From Streptomyces sp. S.PB5 (GTDB lineage: Bacteria; Actinomycetota; Actinomycetes; Streptomycetales; Streptomycetaceae): a DNA stretch of 64,000 bases. The stretch's first letter is position 1, and each line of letters opens with the position of its first letter. The translations under genes and the position numbers were made by a program. Of this stretch, positions 42,008-50,036 are shown in pieces. The DNA lies in contig NZ_JAQMWP010000019.1 of the NCBI RefSeq assembly GCF_030403745.1, forward strand, positions 145,742-209,741, read 5' to 3'. The notes beneath the pieces are model-generated. The model had not been told where the DNA came from, did not search any database, and saw only the letters and a program-made list of their open reading frames with translations.

Positions 42008-42955
42008 GGGGGTTGCGTCGAGGTCTGTCATGAGCAGCTCTCCGTTGATCGTGGCCCCGGCTCGGTAGCCGCCTGCCGCCGCGTTGATCACCTGTTCGGC
42101 GAAGCCCATCGCGTTGCCCACCGCCCACACGCCCGGCACCGAGGTGAGGCCGGTCGGGTCGACCACCGGGTACGCGCCGAAGGGAGTCTGCGTGAACTCG
42201 GCGCCGAGCTTCTCCAGCAGTCCGGTCTGCGGTACCGGGCGGGGCGCGAGGAACAGGGCCTCCCGCGCGTGCACCGAGCCGTCGGCCAGGCGCACGCCCG
42301 TCAGGCGGTCGTCCTCGATCCGCAGGCCCTCCACCTCGCCCGGCACCACCCTGACCCCGGCCGCTGCGAGCCTGCGTACGTCGTCGGCCGACAGGTCCGC
42401 CTCCGTGACCGTGTGCAGGAAGAGCGTCACGTCCTTCGACCACTGCGAGACCATCAGCGCCTGGTGCACGCTCAGCGGGGTCGTCGCCAGTACGCCGAAG
42501 GCCTGGTCGCGGACCTCCCAGCCGTGGCAGTAGGGGCAGTGCAGGACGTCCCGGCCGAAGCGCTCGGCGACGCCGGGTACGTCCGGGAGCTCGTCCTTGA
42601 GGCCGGTCGCGACGACCAGGCGACGGGCCCGGACGGTGCGGCCGCTCGCCAGCGCCACATCGAAGTCCTCGGTGGACTCCTCGCTGGATTCCCTGGTGAC
42701 GTCCACCGCGCGGTCCTCCACCAGCTCGACGCCGTACCGTGCGATCTCCTCACGGCCGATCGCCAGGAACTCGGCGGGTGGCATGCCATCGCGGGTCAGA
42801 TAGCCCTGCATATGGGCGGCGGGCGCGTTGCGGGGCTCGCCCGCGTCGATGACGAGGGTGCGGCGCCGGGCGCGGCCCAGGACGAGGGCCGCGGACAGGC
42901 CCGCCGCGCCGCCGCCGATCACGATCACTTCGTAGGTCTCGGGTGTCTCGGTCAT
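42005..42955 (-). CDS. Thioredoxin-reductase-like pyridine nucleotide-disulfide oxidoreductase
   Basis: A 316-residue flavoprotein. FAD-binding VIVIGGGAAGLSAALVLGRA, the redox pair in LHCPYCHGWEVRD (CPYC), a degenerate NADPH region, and the C-terminal FAD block GVWAVGNAMGFAEQVINAAAGG. The CPYC centre and weak NADPH glycine motif differ from housekeeping TrxB (CATC), so a dithiol oxidase or atypical reductase is possible. The ATG at 42955 is chosen; upstream codons to 43012 overlap the divergent promoter. Confidence 0.87.
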   Translation of the reverse strand: MTETPETYEVIVIGGGAAGLSAALVLGRARRRTLVIDAGEPRNAPAAHMQGYLTRDGMPPAEFLAIGREEIARYGVELVEDRAVDVTRESSEESTEDFDVALASGRTVRARRLVVATGLKDELPDVPGVAERFGRDVLHCPYCHGWEVRDQAFGVLATTPLSVHQALMVSQWSKDVTLFLHTVTEADLSADDVRRLAAAGVRVVPGEVEGLRIEDDRLTGVRLADGSVHAREALFLAPRPVPQTGLLEKLGAEFTQTPFGAYPVVDPTGLTSVPGVWAVGNAMGFAEQVINAAAGGYRAGATINGELLMTDLDATP

Positions 42956-42984
42956 GCCGACACGGTCGTCCCGTGGGTGCGGGA

Positions 42985-43013
42985 TTGACAAACTTCTTTG
43001 CCGATTCTGCAAT
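42985..43013 (+). promoter_or_regulatory. Promoter of the XRE-cupin gene, leaderless
   Basis: TTGACA (42985-42990), a 17-bp spacer and TGCAAT (43008-43013), 7 bp before the ATG at 43021. A dyad TTGC-N7-GCAA (42998-43012) overlaps the -10 and may be the autoregulatory site of the encoded protein. Confidence 0.62.
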
Positions 43014-43020
43014 ACAGGGC

Positions 43021-43593
43021 ATGACTACGGATGACGTTCTCGCGGAGGTCGGGCCGAGGCTGCGGCGGCTGCGCAAGGACCGGGAGGTGACGCTCGCCTC
43101 GCTGTCCGAGACGACCGGTATCTCCGTGAGCACCCTTTCGCGGCTGGAGTCCGGGCTGCGCAAGCCCAGCCTGGAGCTGCTGCTGCCGATCGCCCAGGCT
43201 CACCAGGTGCCGCTGGACGAACTGGTCGGCTCGCCGCCGGTGGGGGACCCGAGGGTGCGCTCGACGCCGCTGGTGCGGCACGGACGCACGTACTGGCCGC
43301 TCACCCGGCAGCCCGGCGGCCTCCAGGCGTACAAGGTGCTGGTGCCGCAGCGCATGGAGGAGCCCGAACCGCGCACCCATGAGGGCTACGAGTGGCTGTA
43401 CGTGCTGTCGGGCAGGCTGCGGGTGGTCATCGGTGGGCACGACGTGGTGATGACGGCCGGCGAGGCGGCCGAGTTCGACACGCGCGTGCCGCACTGGTTC
43501 GGGTCGACGGGGGAGGGGCCCGCGGAGTTCCTGAGTCTGTTCGGGCCCCAGGGGGAGCGGATGCACGTACGGGCGAAGCCGCGGCGGTCGTGA
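43021..43593 (+). CDS. XRE-cupin regulator
   Basis: A 190-residue regulator. N-terminal XRE HTH (VTLASLSETTGISVSTLSRL) and C-terminal cupin sensor (THEGYEWLYVLSGRLRVV, FDTRVPHWFGSTG). It is divergent from the thioredoxin-reductase-like gene with only 65 bp between, so it probably regulates that gene and itself. The ligand is unknown. A separate acyl-CoA/quinone oxidoreductase operon follows. Confidence 0.9.
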   Translation: MTTDDVLAEVGPRLRRLRKDREVTLASLSETTGISVSTLSRLESGLRKPSLELLLPIAQAHQVPLDELVGSPPVGDPRVRSTPLVRHGRTYWPLTRQPGGLQAYKVLVPQRMEEPEPRTHEGYEWLYVLSGRLRVVIGGHDVVMTAGEAAEFDTRVPHWFGSTGEGPAEFLSLFGPQGERMHVRAKPRRS

Positions 43594-43618
43594 CGCACGC
43601 TACTGTTCCCTGAATGGC

Positions 43619-43630
43619 AAGCGACCGCTT
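43619..43630. promoter_or_regulatory. Operator-like palindrome before the quinone oxidoreductase gene
   Basis: AAGCG-AC-CGCTT, a 5-bp dyad, touches TAGTAT (43630-43635), a good -10. A TetR-type regulator of the acyl-CoA operon could bind here; none is encoded next to it. Confidence 0.45.
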
Positions 43631-43679
43631 AGTATGCGGCTACCCCAGGTCGGACGACGTAGTCGCGTGGAGGCATCGC

Positions 43680-44669
43680 ATGCAGGCATGGCAAGTGCAC
43701 GAGAACGGTGAGCCGGGTGAGGTGATGCGCCTCGAGGAGGTCGCGCCCCCGACGCCCGGCGATGGCCAGGTCCTGCTGAAGGTGCGTGCCGCGAACATCA
43801 ACTTCCCGGACGTGCTGATGTGCCGCGGCCACTACCAGGTGCGGCCGCCGCTGCCGTTCACCCCGGGCGTGGAGATCTGCGGCGAGACCGAGGACGGCCG
43901 CCGTGTGCTCGCCAACCCGGCGCTGCCGTACGGCGGTTTCGCCGAGTACGCCGTCGCGGACGCCGCCGGTCTGCTGCCCGCGCCCGAGTCGCTGGACGAC
44001 GCCGAGGCCGCCGCCCTGCACATCGGCTACCAGACGGGGTGGTTCGGACTGCACCGGCGCGCGCATCTGGAGGCCGGGGAGACCTTGCTCGTGCACGCCG
44101 CCGCCGGAGGGGTCGGCAGCGCGGCCGTGCAGCTCGGCAAGGCGGCCGGGGCCACCGTCATCGGAGTCGTCGGCGGGGCCGAAAAGGCCACCGTGGCACG
44201 AGAGTTGGGCTGTGACGTCGTCATCGACCGGCGCTCGGAGGATGTCATCGCGGCCGTGAAGGAAGCCACCGGCGGGCGGGGCGCCGACGTGATCTACGAC
44301 CCGGTCGGCGGCGAGGCCTACACGCAGTCCACCAAGGTCGTCGCCTTCGAGGGGCGGATCGTGGTCGTCGGGTTCGCCGGCGGGAGCATCCCGAGCCCGG
44401 GGCTCAACCACGCCCTCGTGAAGAACTACTCGATCCTAGGCCTCCATTGGGGCCTGTACAACACCAAGAACCCGAAGCTGGTCCAGCACTGCCACGAGCA
44501 GCTCACCGAACTCGCCGCCCGGGGCGCCATCAAGCCCCTGGTGAGCGAGCGGGTGCCGCTGAGCGGGGCCGCCGCCGCGGTCCAGCGGGTCGGGGACGGG
44601 GTCACCACCGGCCGGGTCGCCGTCGTCCCGTCCCCCGGTGCCTCCTCGGAGAACGGAGCCGCCGCATGA
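43680..44669 (+). CDS. NADPH:quinone oxidoreductase (zinc-less MDR family)
   Basis: A 329-residue medium-chain dehydrogenase of the quinone-reductase branch. NADPH-binding LLVHAAAGGVGSAAVQLGKA, then DVIYDPVGGEAY and VVVGFAGGSIPS; the zinc ligands of alcohol dehydrogenases are absent. ATG behind GGAGG. It overlaps the next gene as ATGA, forming a three-gene operon with two acyl-CoA dehydrogenases, so it may be an enoyl reductase-like step in the same acyl-CoA pathway. Confidence 0.9.
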   Translation: MQAWQVHENGEPGEVMRLEEVAPPTPGDGQVLLKVRAANINFPDVLMCRGHYQVRPPLPFTPGVEICGETEDGRRVLANPALPYGGFAEYAVADAAGLLPAPESLDDAEAAALHIGYQTGWFGLHRRAHLEAGETLLVHAAAGGVGSAAVQLGKAAGATVIGVVGGAEKATVARELGCDVVIDRRSEDVIAAVKEATGGRGADVIYDPVGGEAYTQSTKVVAFEGRIVVVGFAGGSIPSPGLNHALVKNYSILGLHWGLYNTKNPKLVQHCHEQLTELAARGAIKPLVSERVPLSGAAAAVQRVGDGVTTGRVAVVPSPGASSENGAAA

Positions 44670-45847
44670 CCGACGCAGCCGAACTCAAGCGCCGTACAGC
44701 GGAGTTGCTGGCCGCGCACCCGCCCGCCACGACCGAGCGTCTGGACTTCCTGAGGGCCCGCTTCGACGCCGGACTGGCCTGGGTGCACTACCCCGAGGGC
44801 CTCGGCGGACTCGGTGCCGCCCGCTCCCTCCAGGCCGTCGTGGACGCCGAGCTGGAGGCCGCGGGCGCCCCCGACAACGACCCGCGGCGCAACGGCATCG
44901 GCCTCGGCATGGCCGCGCCGACCATCCTCAAGTACGGCGCCGAGGAGCAGAAGCAGCGCTTCCTCAAGCCCCTGTGGACCGGCGAGGAGGTCTGGTGCCA
45001 GCTCTTCAGCGAGCCCGGCGCCGGGTCCGACCTGGCCGGGCTCGGCACCCGGGCCGTCCGTGAGGGCGACGAGTGGGTGGTCAACGGGCAGAAGGTGTGG
45101 ACGTCCAGCGCGCACAACGCCCGCTGGGCCATCCTCATCGCCCGCACCGACCCGGACGTGCCCAAGCACGCGGGCATCACCTACTTCCTGTGCGACATGA
45201 CCGACCCCGGCGTCGACGTCCGGCCGCTGCGCCAGATCACCGGCGAGGCCGAGTTCAACGAGGTCTTCCTCACCGACGTCCGCATCCCCGACGCCCGCCG
45301 CCTCGGCGCGATCGGCGACGGCTGGAAGGTCGCGCAGACCACGCTCAACAACGAGCGCGTCGCCATCGGCGGCATGCGGCTGCCCCGCGAGGGCGGCATG
45401 ATCGGCCCGGTCTCGAAGACCTGGCGCGAACGCCCGGAACTGCGCACCCATGACCTGCACCAGCGGCTGCTGAAGCTGTGGGTCGAGGCCGAGGTCGCCC
45501 GGCTCACCGGCGAACGCCTGCGCCAGCAGCTCGTCGCCGGCCAGCCCGGCCCCGAGGGCGCCGGCATGAAGCTCGCCTTCGCCCGCCTCAACCAGGAGAT
45601 CAGCGGCCTGGAGGTCGAACTCCGGGGCGAGGAAGGCCTGTTGTACGACGACTGGACCATGCGCCGGCCCGAACTGGTGGACTTCGTCGGCCGGGACGCC
45701 GGCTACCGCTACCTCCGCTCCAAGGGCAACAGCATCGAGGGCGGGACCAGCGAGGTCCTGCTGAACATCGTCGCCGAGCGCGTCCTGGGCCTGCCGTCCG
45801 AGCCGCGCACCGACAAGGACGTCGCATGGAAGGACCTGGCCCGATGA
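44666..45847 (+). CDS. Acyl-CoA dehydrogenase, catalytic-type subunit
   Basis: A 393-residue acyl-CoA dehydrogenase. FAD-site CQLFSEPGAGSDLAGL, QKVWTSSAHNARWAIL, and the C-terminal SIEGGTSEVLLNIVAERVLG, whose Glu aligns with the catalytic base of the YEGT motif. Coupled by ATGA overlaps to the genes on both sides. The following gene encodes a shorter homologue lacking this Glu, the pattern of heterotetrameric enzymes such as the ChsE type for steroid or branched acyl-CoA. Confidence 0.9.
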   Translation: MTDAAELKRRTAELLAAHPPATTERLDFLRARFDAGLAWVHYPEGLGGLGAARSLQAVVDAELEAAGAPDNDPRRNGIGLGMAAPTILKYGAEEQKQRFLKPLWTGEEVWCQLFSEPGAGSDLAGLGTRAVREGDEWVVNGQKVWTSSAHNARWAILIARTDPDVPKHAGITYFLCDMTDPGVDVRPLRQITGEAEFNEVFLTDVRIPDARRLGAIGDGWKVAQTTLNNERVAIGGMRLPREGGMIGPVSKTWRERPELRTHDLHQRLLKLWVEAEVARLTGERLRQQLVAGQPGPEGAGMKLAFARLNQEISGLEVELRGEEGLLYDDWTMRRPELVDFVGRDAGYRYLRSKGNSIEGGTSEVLLNIVAERVLGLPSEPRTDKDVAWKDLAR

Positions 45848-46926
45848 GCGACCTGCTGTACTCCGAGGAGGAAGAGGCGCTCCGGTCCGCCGTACGGGAC
45901 CTGCTCGCCGACCACTGCGACGCCCCCGGCGTCATCGCCCGCACCGAGTCCGACGCCCCGCACGACCTCGCCGCCTGGAAGGCCCTCGCCGACGGCATGG
46001 GACTCGCCGGTCTCCTGGTCCCGGAGGCCCAGGGCGGCCAGGGCGCCACGCACCGCGAAGTCGCCGTCGTACTGGAGGAGTTGGGGCGCGCGGTCGCCCC
46101 GGTGCCCTATCTCACCAGTGCCGTCGTCGCCACCGAGGCCCTGCTGGCCTGCGGCACCGAGGACCTGCTCGCCGAGCTGGCCTCGGGCCGGAAGATCGGC
46201 GCCCTCGCGGTCGCGCTGCACGTCACGGCGGGCGGCGCCTACCAGGTCGTACGCCATGAAGACGGTGCCCTGCACGGCGAGTTGACCGGGATCGCGGACG
46301 CGGCGGCCGCCGATGTGCTGTTGGTGCCGGCCGATGACGGCGGGCTGTACGCGGTGGACGCTTCCCGTGCGGTCGTCACGCCGCAGGTGTCCCTCGATCT
46401 GACCCGGCCGCTGGCGACCGTCACCCTGAACGGGGCTCCCGGCCGTCTTCTCGGCGACGCGGAACCCGCCGTGCGACGGGCCTTGCGCTCCGGTGCCGGG
46501 CTGCTCGCCTCCGAGCAACTCGGGGTCGCTGACTGGGCGTTGACCGAGACCGTGCGCTACCTGAAGGAGCGCAAGCAGTTCAACCGCCCCGTCGGCGGGT
46601 TCCAGGCGCTCAAGCACCGGCTCGCCCAGCTGTGGCTGGAGGTCGTCAACCTGCGGGCCGCCGCGCGCAACGCGGCCGACGCGCTCGCCGGCGGCGCGTC
46701 CGAGAAGGAAGCGGCCGTGGCGGTCGCCGTCGCGCAGGCCTACGCGGCGTCCGTCGCCGTGCACGCCGCCGAGGAGGCTCTGCAGTTGCACGCCGGTATC
46801 GGTATGACGTGGGAGCACCCGATCCACCTGTACCTCAAGCGGGCGAAGGCCGACTCGATCGCGTACGGCACCGCGGGCGCCCACCGCGCGGCACTGGCCG
46901 AACTGGTCGACCTCCAGGCCCCCTGA
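45844..46926 (+). CDS. Acyl-CoA dehydrogenase, partner subunit lacking the catalytic Glu
   Basis: A 360-residue acyl-CoA dehydrogenase homologue. N-terminal helical domain (LLYSEEEEALRSAVRDLLAD), a C-terminal domain with LKERKQFNRPVGGFQALKHR and HAGIGMTWEHPIHLYLKRA, but the position of the catalytic Glu reads SIAYGTAGAH. It also has a weakened FAD/substrate serine motif. Together with the upstream subunit it probably forms an alpha2-beta2 enzyme. A textbook terminator follows. Confidence 0.88.
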   Translation: MSDLLYSEEEEALRSAVRDLLADHCDAPGVIARTESDAPHDLAAWKALADGMGLAGLLVPEAQGGQGATHREVAVVLEELGRAVAPVPYLTSAVVATEALLACGTEDLLAELASGRKIGALAVALHVTAGGAYQVVRHEDGALHGELTGIADAAAADVLLVPADDGGLYAVDASRAVVTPQVSLDLTRPLATVTLNGAPGRLLGDAEPAVRRALRSGAGLLASEQLGVADWALTETVRYLKERKQFNRPVGGFQALKHRLAQLWLEVVNLRAAARNAADALAGGASEKEAAVAVAVAQAYAASVAVHAAEEALQLHAGIGMTWEHPIHLYLKRAKADSIAYGTAGAHRAALAELVDLQAP

Positions 46927-46939
46927 CGTTCACCTGGGA

Positions 46940-46968
46940 AAGCCCGCCCCACCTGGGGCGGGCTTTTT
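46940..46968 (+). terminator. Rho-independent terminator of the acyl-CoA dehydrogenase operon
   Basis: An 11-bp perfect stem AAGCCCGCCCC/GGGGCGGGCTT with a 4-base loop and a run of five Ts, 13 bases after the stop. Confidence 0.93.
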
Positions 46969-47033
46969 CGTGTGCCCCGCGCGAGGGCGATGAACAGACG
47001 GCGGCAGTCCGGCCAACTCCTGTCACGAACATG

Positions 47034-47090
47034 CCCTTTGGGGGCGGTACGACCCCATACTCACCGGTGTCCCGTACCGCCCTCAAAGGG
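47034..47090 (+). promoter_or_regulatory. 17-bp inverted repeat overlapping a ribosome binding site
   Basis: CCCTTTGGGGGCGGTAC (47034-47050) and GTACCGCCCTCAAAGGG (47074-47090) pair at 16 of 17 positions across 23 bases. The right arm ends in AAAGGG, which is part of the AAAGGGAGG ribosome binding site of the gene at 47099, so the RNA hairpin would hide it. Confidence 0.65.
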
Positions 47091-47098
47091 AGGCAGGC

Positions 47099-47962
47099 AT
47101 GGCCCTCACCACCCGTCGCAGAGCCCTCACCACCATCGGCGCCGCCCTCGCGGGCGTCGTCGCCCTGCCCGCCGCCGACGCGCTCGCCGGCGAACAGAAG
47201 CGCCATCCGCGGCCGTTGTGGCGGGCCCACGCCCACAACGACTACGAGCACGAGCGGCCCCTCTTCGACGCCCTCGACCACCGCTTCGGCAGCGTCGAGG
47301 CCGACATCTTCCTCGTCGGCGACCAGCTCCTCATCGGCCACACCGTGGACGACCTCGACCCGTCCCGCACCCTGGAGTCCCTCTACCTCGACCCGCTGGC
47401 CAGGATCGTCAAGGCCAACCGCGGTTCGGTGTACCGGGGTCACCGCAGGCCGCTCCAGCTGCTCATCGACATCAAGACCGAGGGCTCCTCGACGTACCTC
47501 GAACTCGATCGGCATCTCCAGCGCTACAAGCACCTGTTCACCACCTACGCCCACGGCCGGGTCTTCCCCGGTCCCGTCACCGCCGTCATCTCCGGTGACC
47601 GCGCCGCCCGTACGCCCATGGAGGCGCAGACCGTGCGGCGCGCCTTCTACGACGGCCGGCTCGCCGACCTCGGCAGTTCCGCGCCGGCCTCCTTCATCTC
47701 GCTGATCAGCGACAACTGGACGCTGAACTTCACCTGGCAGGGCGTGGGCGCGTTCCCCGACGCCGAGCGGCAGAAGCTGCGCGGCATCGTGCAGACGGCG
47801 CATGCCCGCGGGCAGCAGGTGCGGTTCTGGGCCACACCCGATGTCGCCGGGCCCGCGCGCGACGCACTGTGGGGCGAACTGCTCGCCGCCGACGTCGACT
47901 ACCTCAACACCGACGACCTCGCCGGTCTCGAAGCCTTCCTGGACGCCCGTCGGTCGGCGTAG
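47099..47962 (+). CDS. Secreted PLC-like phosphodiesterase
   Basis: A 287-residue exported protein. A twin-arginine-like signal (TTRRRALTTIGAALAGVVAL, cleavage near ADALAG) precedes a PI-PLC/glycerophosphodiesterase-type TIM barrel: WRAHAHNDYEHERPL (His), SVEADIFLVG, LLIGHTVDDL (His) and LLIDIKTEG. Members hydrolyse phosphodiester bonds of phospholipid head groups or teichoic-type polymers outside the cell. The ATG at 47099 follows AAAGGGAGG. Confidence 0.87.
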   Translation: MALTTRRRALTTIGAALAGVVALPAADALAGEQKRHPRPLWRAHAHNDYEHERPLFDALDHRFGSVEADIFLVGDQLLIGHTVDDLDPSRTLESLYLDPLARIVKANRGSVYRGHRRPLQLLIDIKTEGSSTYLELDRHLQRYKHLFTTYAHGRVFPGPVTAVISGDRAARTPMEAQTVRRAFYDGRLADLGSSAPASFISLISDNWTLNFTWQGVGAFPDAERQKLRGIVQTAHARGQQVRFWATPDVAGPARDALWGELLAADVDYLNTDDLAGLEAFLDARRSA

Positions 47963-48003
47963 ACACCACACGTTCGGCGGACAGGTCAGCCGCACGGACG
48001 AAC

Positions 48004-48064
48004 CCTCCGCTACGCCACACTTGCGGCCGAACGCCGTGAAACGGGCGTGTTGGCGTGGCGGAGG
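48004..48064 (+). promoter_or_regulatory. Second inverted repeat overlapping a ribosome binding site
   Basis: CCTCCGCTACGCCACAC (48004-48020) pairs with GTGTTGGCGTGGCGGAGG (48047-48064) with one mismatch and one bulge. The right arm ends in GGAGG of the ribosome binding site of the small gene at 48074, as seen for the preceding gene. Confidence 0.6.
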
Positions 48065-48073
48065 AGGCCGACG

Positions 48074-48268
48074 ATGGCGATTTCCATCTCTGTGGTGATG
48101 TTGCTGCTGATCCTGGCGGTGATCTTCCTGCGCAACGGCGGGCTGAAGGTCTCCCACGCCCTGGTCTGCGCCCTGCTCGGGTTCTACATGGCCAGCACCA
48201 GCATCGCCCCGACCATCCACAGCGGCCTGACGGCGACCGCGGACATCGTCAGCAGTCTCCGACCTTGA
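48074..48268 (+). CDS. Small single-pass or two-pass membrane protein
   Basis: A 64-residue hydrophobic protein (ISISVVMLLLILAVIFLRNG, then HALVCALLGFYMASTSIAP) ending in an amphipathic tail. It resembles small membrane proteins I have seen near Streptomyces mobile elements and elsewhere; no function is known. ATG behind GGAGGAGG. No transfer genes are nearby, so it is not evidence for an integrated element here. Confidence 0.78.
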   Translation: MAISISVVMLLLILAVIFLRNGGLKVSHALVCALLGFYMASTSIAPTIHSGLTATADIVSSLRP

Positions 48269-48316
48269 GGTCCCTGTAGCCCCTGTAGTCCCTGCAGTCC
48301 AGGTGGTCCTGGGGCC

Positions 48317-49555
48317 TCATCCGGTCGAGAAGACCCCGATGCCGTTCGGGACGGGGCGTTCCGCGCCGCCGCTGGGATGGTTGCGTACCGACACCGCGGT
48401 CGCGCCCGGCGCTCGGGCGACCAGTGTCGACGACCCTCCGCCGTCCAGGCTGAAGCCGTCGACCGCGCCCAACCCCTGCAGCACGGACGCCACTTCGGCG
48501 ATGGTCAGGCCGGTGCGGTACGCGGTCGCGCCGTCCACGGCGAGCAGCAGCACCCGCCGGCCGTCGTCCGCGACCCCCACGGCGGTGCGTACGGCGGAGG
48601 CCGTGGCGTCCAGACCGGGCAGCGGCCGGCCGTCGTCGAGGACGGGGTAGCCGCCGAGCGCGAAGCGGTACGGGATCCGGGTCCCGGTCGCAAGCAACCG
48701 GTGCTGCACCCGGACCGGCTCGCCGACGGAGAGCTTCCGCAGCCACTGCGCCCCCTCCTCCCTGCCCAGCAGCACGGTGGTCCCCGCGGCGATGGCGCCG
48801 CCGCCCGGCGTGTCCGCGGCCGACACCACCCGCCCCTGCCGGACCGTCACCTCGTGGGTGTCGGTACTGCACGGAGCGGCCCGGTCGGTGTCCGTACCGC
48901 AGGTGGCGCGCACCCGGGAGGCGCTGCCCCAGGCGCTGGTGAAGGCGCCGATCGACCCCACCGGCAGGGCGTACTGGTTGAGCCCGCGGAGCGGCGGTTC
49001 GCCCTGCGCGGTCCGGACCGAGCCGAGCAGGACCATGCTGTCGAGCCGGACCCGCCGGTCGACACCCATGCCGAGCACATTGGCGGTGGAGGTGCCGGGC
49101 GGCAGGGCGGGGCCGAAGCGCTGGCCGTCCGGGACCGCCGCCTTGAGGGTGCGGCCGCTCGCGACCGCCGGGCCCACGCTCGCGCCGGTCGCCTCCACGC
49201 CCGGGTGCTGGGTCTCGGTGATGTTGAAGAAGTCCCCGTTGACGCCCGCCTCCGCGCCTTGGGCGTCGGCGAGCCGGGAGACGGGCGCCCGCGCGGCCAC
49301 CGCGCCCGGGTGGAGCAGGTCGAGCCGTACGCGCGGATCGCGCAGGTCGACGGTGAGCACATGCACACGGGTCGGCCCCTTGGCCGCCTGGATGTCGTAC
49401 TGCTGATAGGTCACGCCGGAAGCGAGCCGGGCCGCGGCCTGTACGGCGCCGGCCGGTGCCGCCCCGGTCAGGGCCGCACCGGCCAGCGCGCCGATCGCCG
49501 TGAGAAACGTCAGTACCGTTCTGCCCGTGCGGAACTCTCTCTGACGGCGCGTCAC
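48317..49555 (-). CDS. Secreted phosphodiester glycosidase (NAGPA) family protein
   Basis: A 412-residue exported protein. N-terminal signal (TVLTFLTAIGALAGAALTGA, cleavage near AGAV) and a C-terminal phosphodiester glycosidase/NAGPA domain: AGVNGDFFNITETQHPGVEA, TAVGVADDGRRVLLLAVDG, and the signature FSLDGGGSSTLVARAPG near the C-terminus. Relatives cleave N-acetylglucosamine-1-phosphodiester or act in polysaccharide processing. GTG at 49555 behind AGGGGGGA. Confidence 0.86.
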   Translation of the reverse strand: MTRRQREFRTGRTVLTFLTAIGALAGAALTGAAPAGAVQAAARLASGVTYQQYDIQAAKGPTRVHVLTVDLRDPRVRLDLLHPGAVAARAPVSRLADAQGAEAGVNGDFFNITETQHPGVEATGASVGPAVASGRTLKAAVPDGQRFGPALPPGTSTANVLGMGVDRRVRLDSMVLLGSVRTAQGEPPLRGLNQYALPVGSIGAFTSAWGSASRVRATCGTDTDRAAPCSTDTHEVTVRQGRVVSAADTPGGGAIAAGTTVLLGREEGAQWLRKLSVGEPVRVQHRLLATGTRIPYRFALGGYPVLDDGRPLPGLDATASAVRTAVGVADDGRRVLLLAVDGATAYRTGLTIAEVASVLQGLGAVDGFSLDGGGSSTLVARAPGATAVSVRNHPSGGAERPVPNGIGVFSTG

Positions 49556-49620
49556 AGTCCCCCCTGATGTCCCGTCAACTGTCCCAGGACTCAGGGGAAT
49601 TGCGCCAGACGGCAGTCTTT

Positions 49621-49980
49621 CTAGGAGCCGAGCAGACGGGAACGGGTCAGGAAACGCACTCCTTCGGGTGCTTCCAGCGAGAAGCCGCTGCCCCGCCCCT
49701 CGACGACGTCGACGATCAGCCGGGTGTGGCTCCACACCTCGTACTGGCCGCGTGACATCCAGAACGTCACCGGCTCCTCGACGCCCTCGACCTCCAGCTC
49801 CGCGAGCAGCACGTCGGAGCCGCCGGTGCGGAACTCGCCCGCCGGGTAGCACATGGGGGCACTGCCGTCACAGCAGCCGCCGGACTGGTGGAACATCAGC
49901 GGGCCGTGCGCCTCGCGCAGCCGGCGCAGCAGCACGGCGGCCGCGGGAGTGAGCTCGACGCGCGGGATCTCCTCATACAT
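49621..49980 (-). CDS. DUF779 protein
   Basis: A 119-residue DUF779 protein: ELTPAAAVLLRRLREAHGPL, HQSGGCCDGSAPMCYPAGEF with three cysteines, and the C-terminal GFSLEAPEGVRFLTRSR. DUF779 genes usually accompany an acetaldehyde-type aldehyde dehydrogenase; here none is adjacent (the nearest is about 10 kb away). It lies 56 bp downstream of a membrane-protein gene on the same strand. No clear ribosome binding site precedes the ATG. Function unknown, possibly metal or aldehyde related. Confidence 0.85.
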   Translation of the reverse strand: MYEEIPRVELTPAAAVLLRRLREAHGPLMFHQSGGCCDGSAPMCYPAGEFRTGGSDVLLAELEVEGVEEPVTFWMSRGQYEVWSHTRLIVDVVEGRGSGFSLEAPEGVRFLTRSRLLGS

Positions 49981-50036
49981 GCGGTCCAGCGCAGCAGACG
50001 GGACGTTGCGAAGAGGTTGCAGCCCGGGGCCGGGCG

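Noticed and set aside
48074..48268. Integrated conjugative element, suggested by the small membrane protein
   Set aside because: No integrase, transfer gene, attachment site or tRNA is nearby; a single small membrane gene is not enough.
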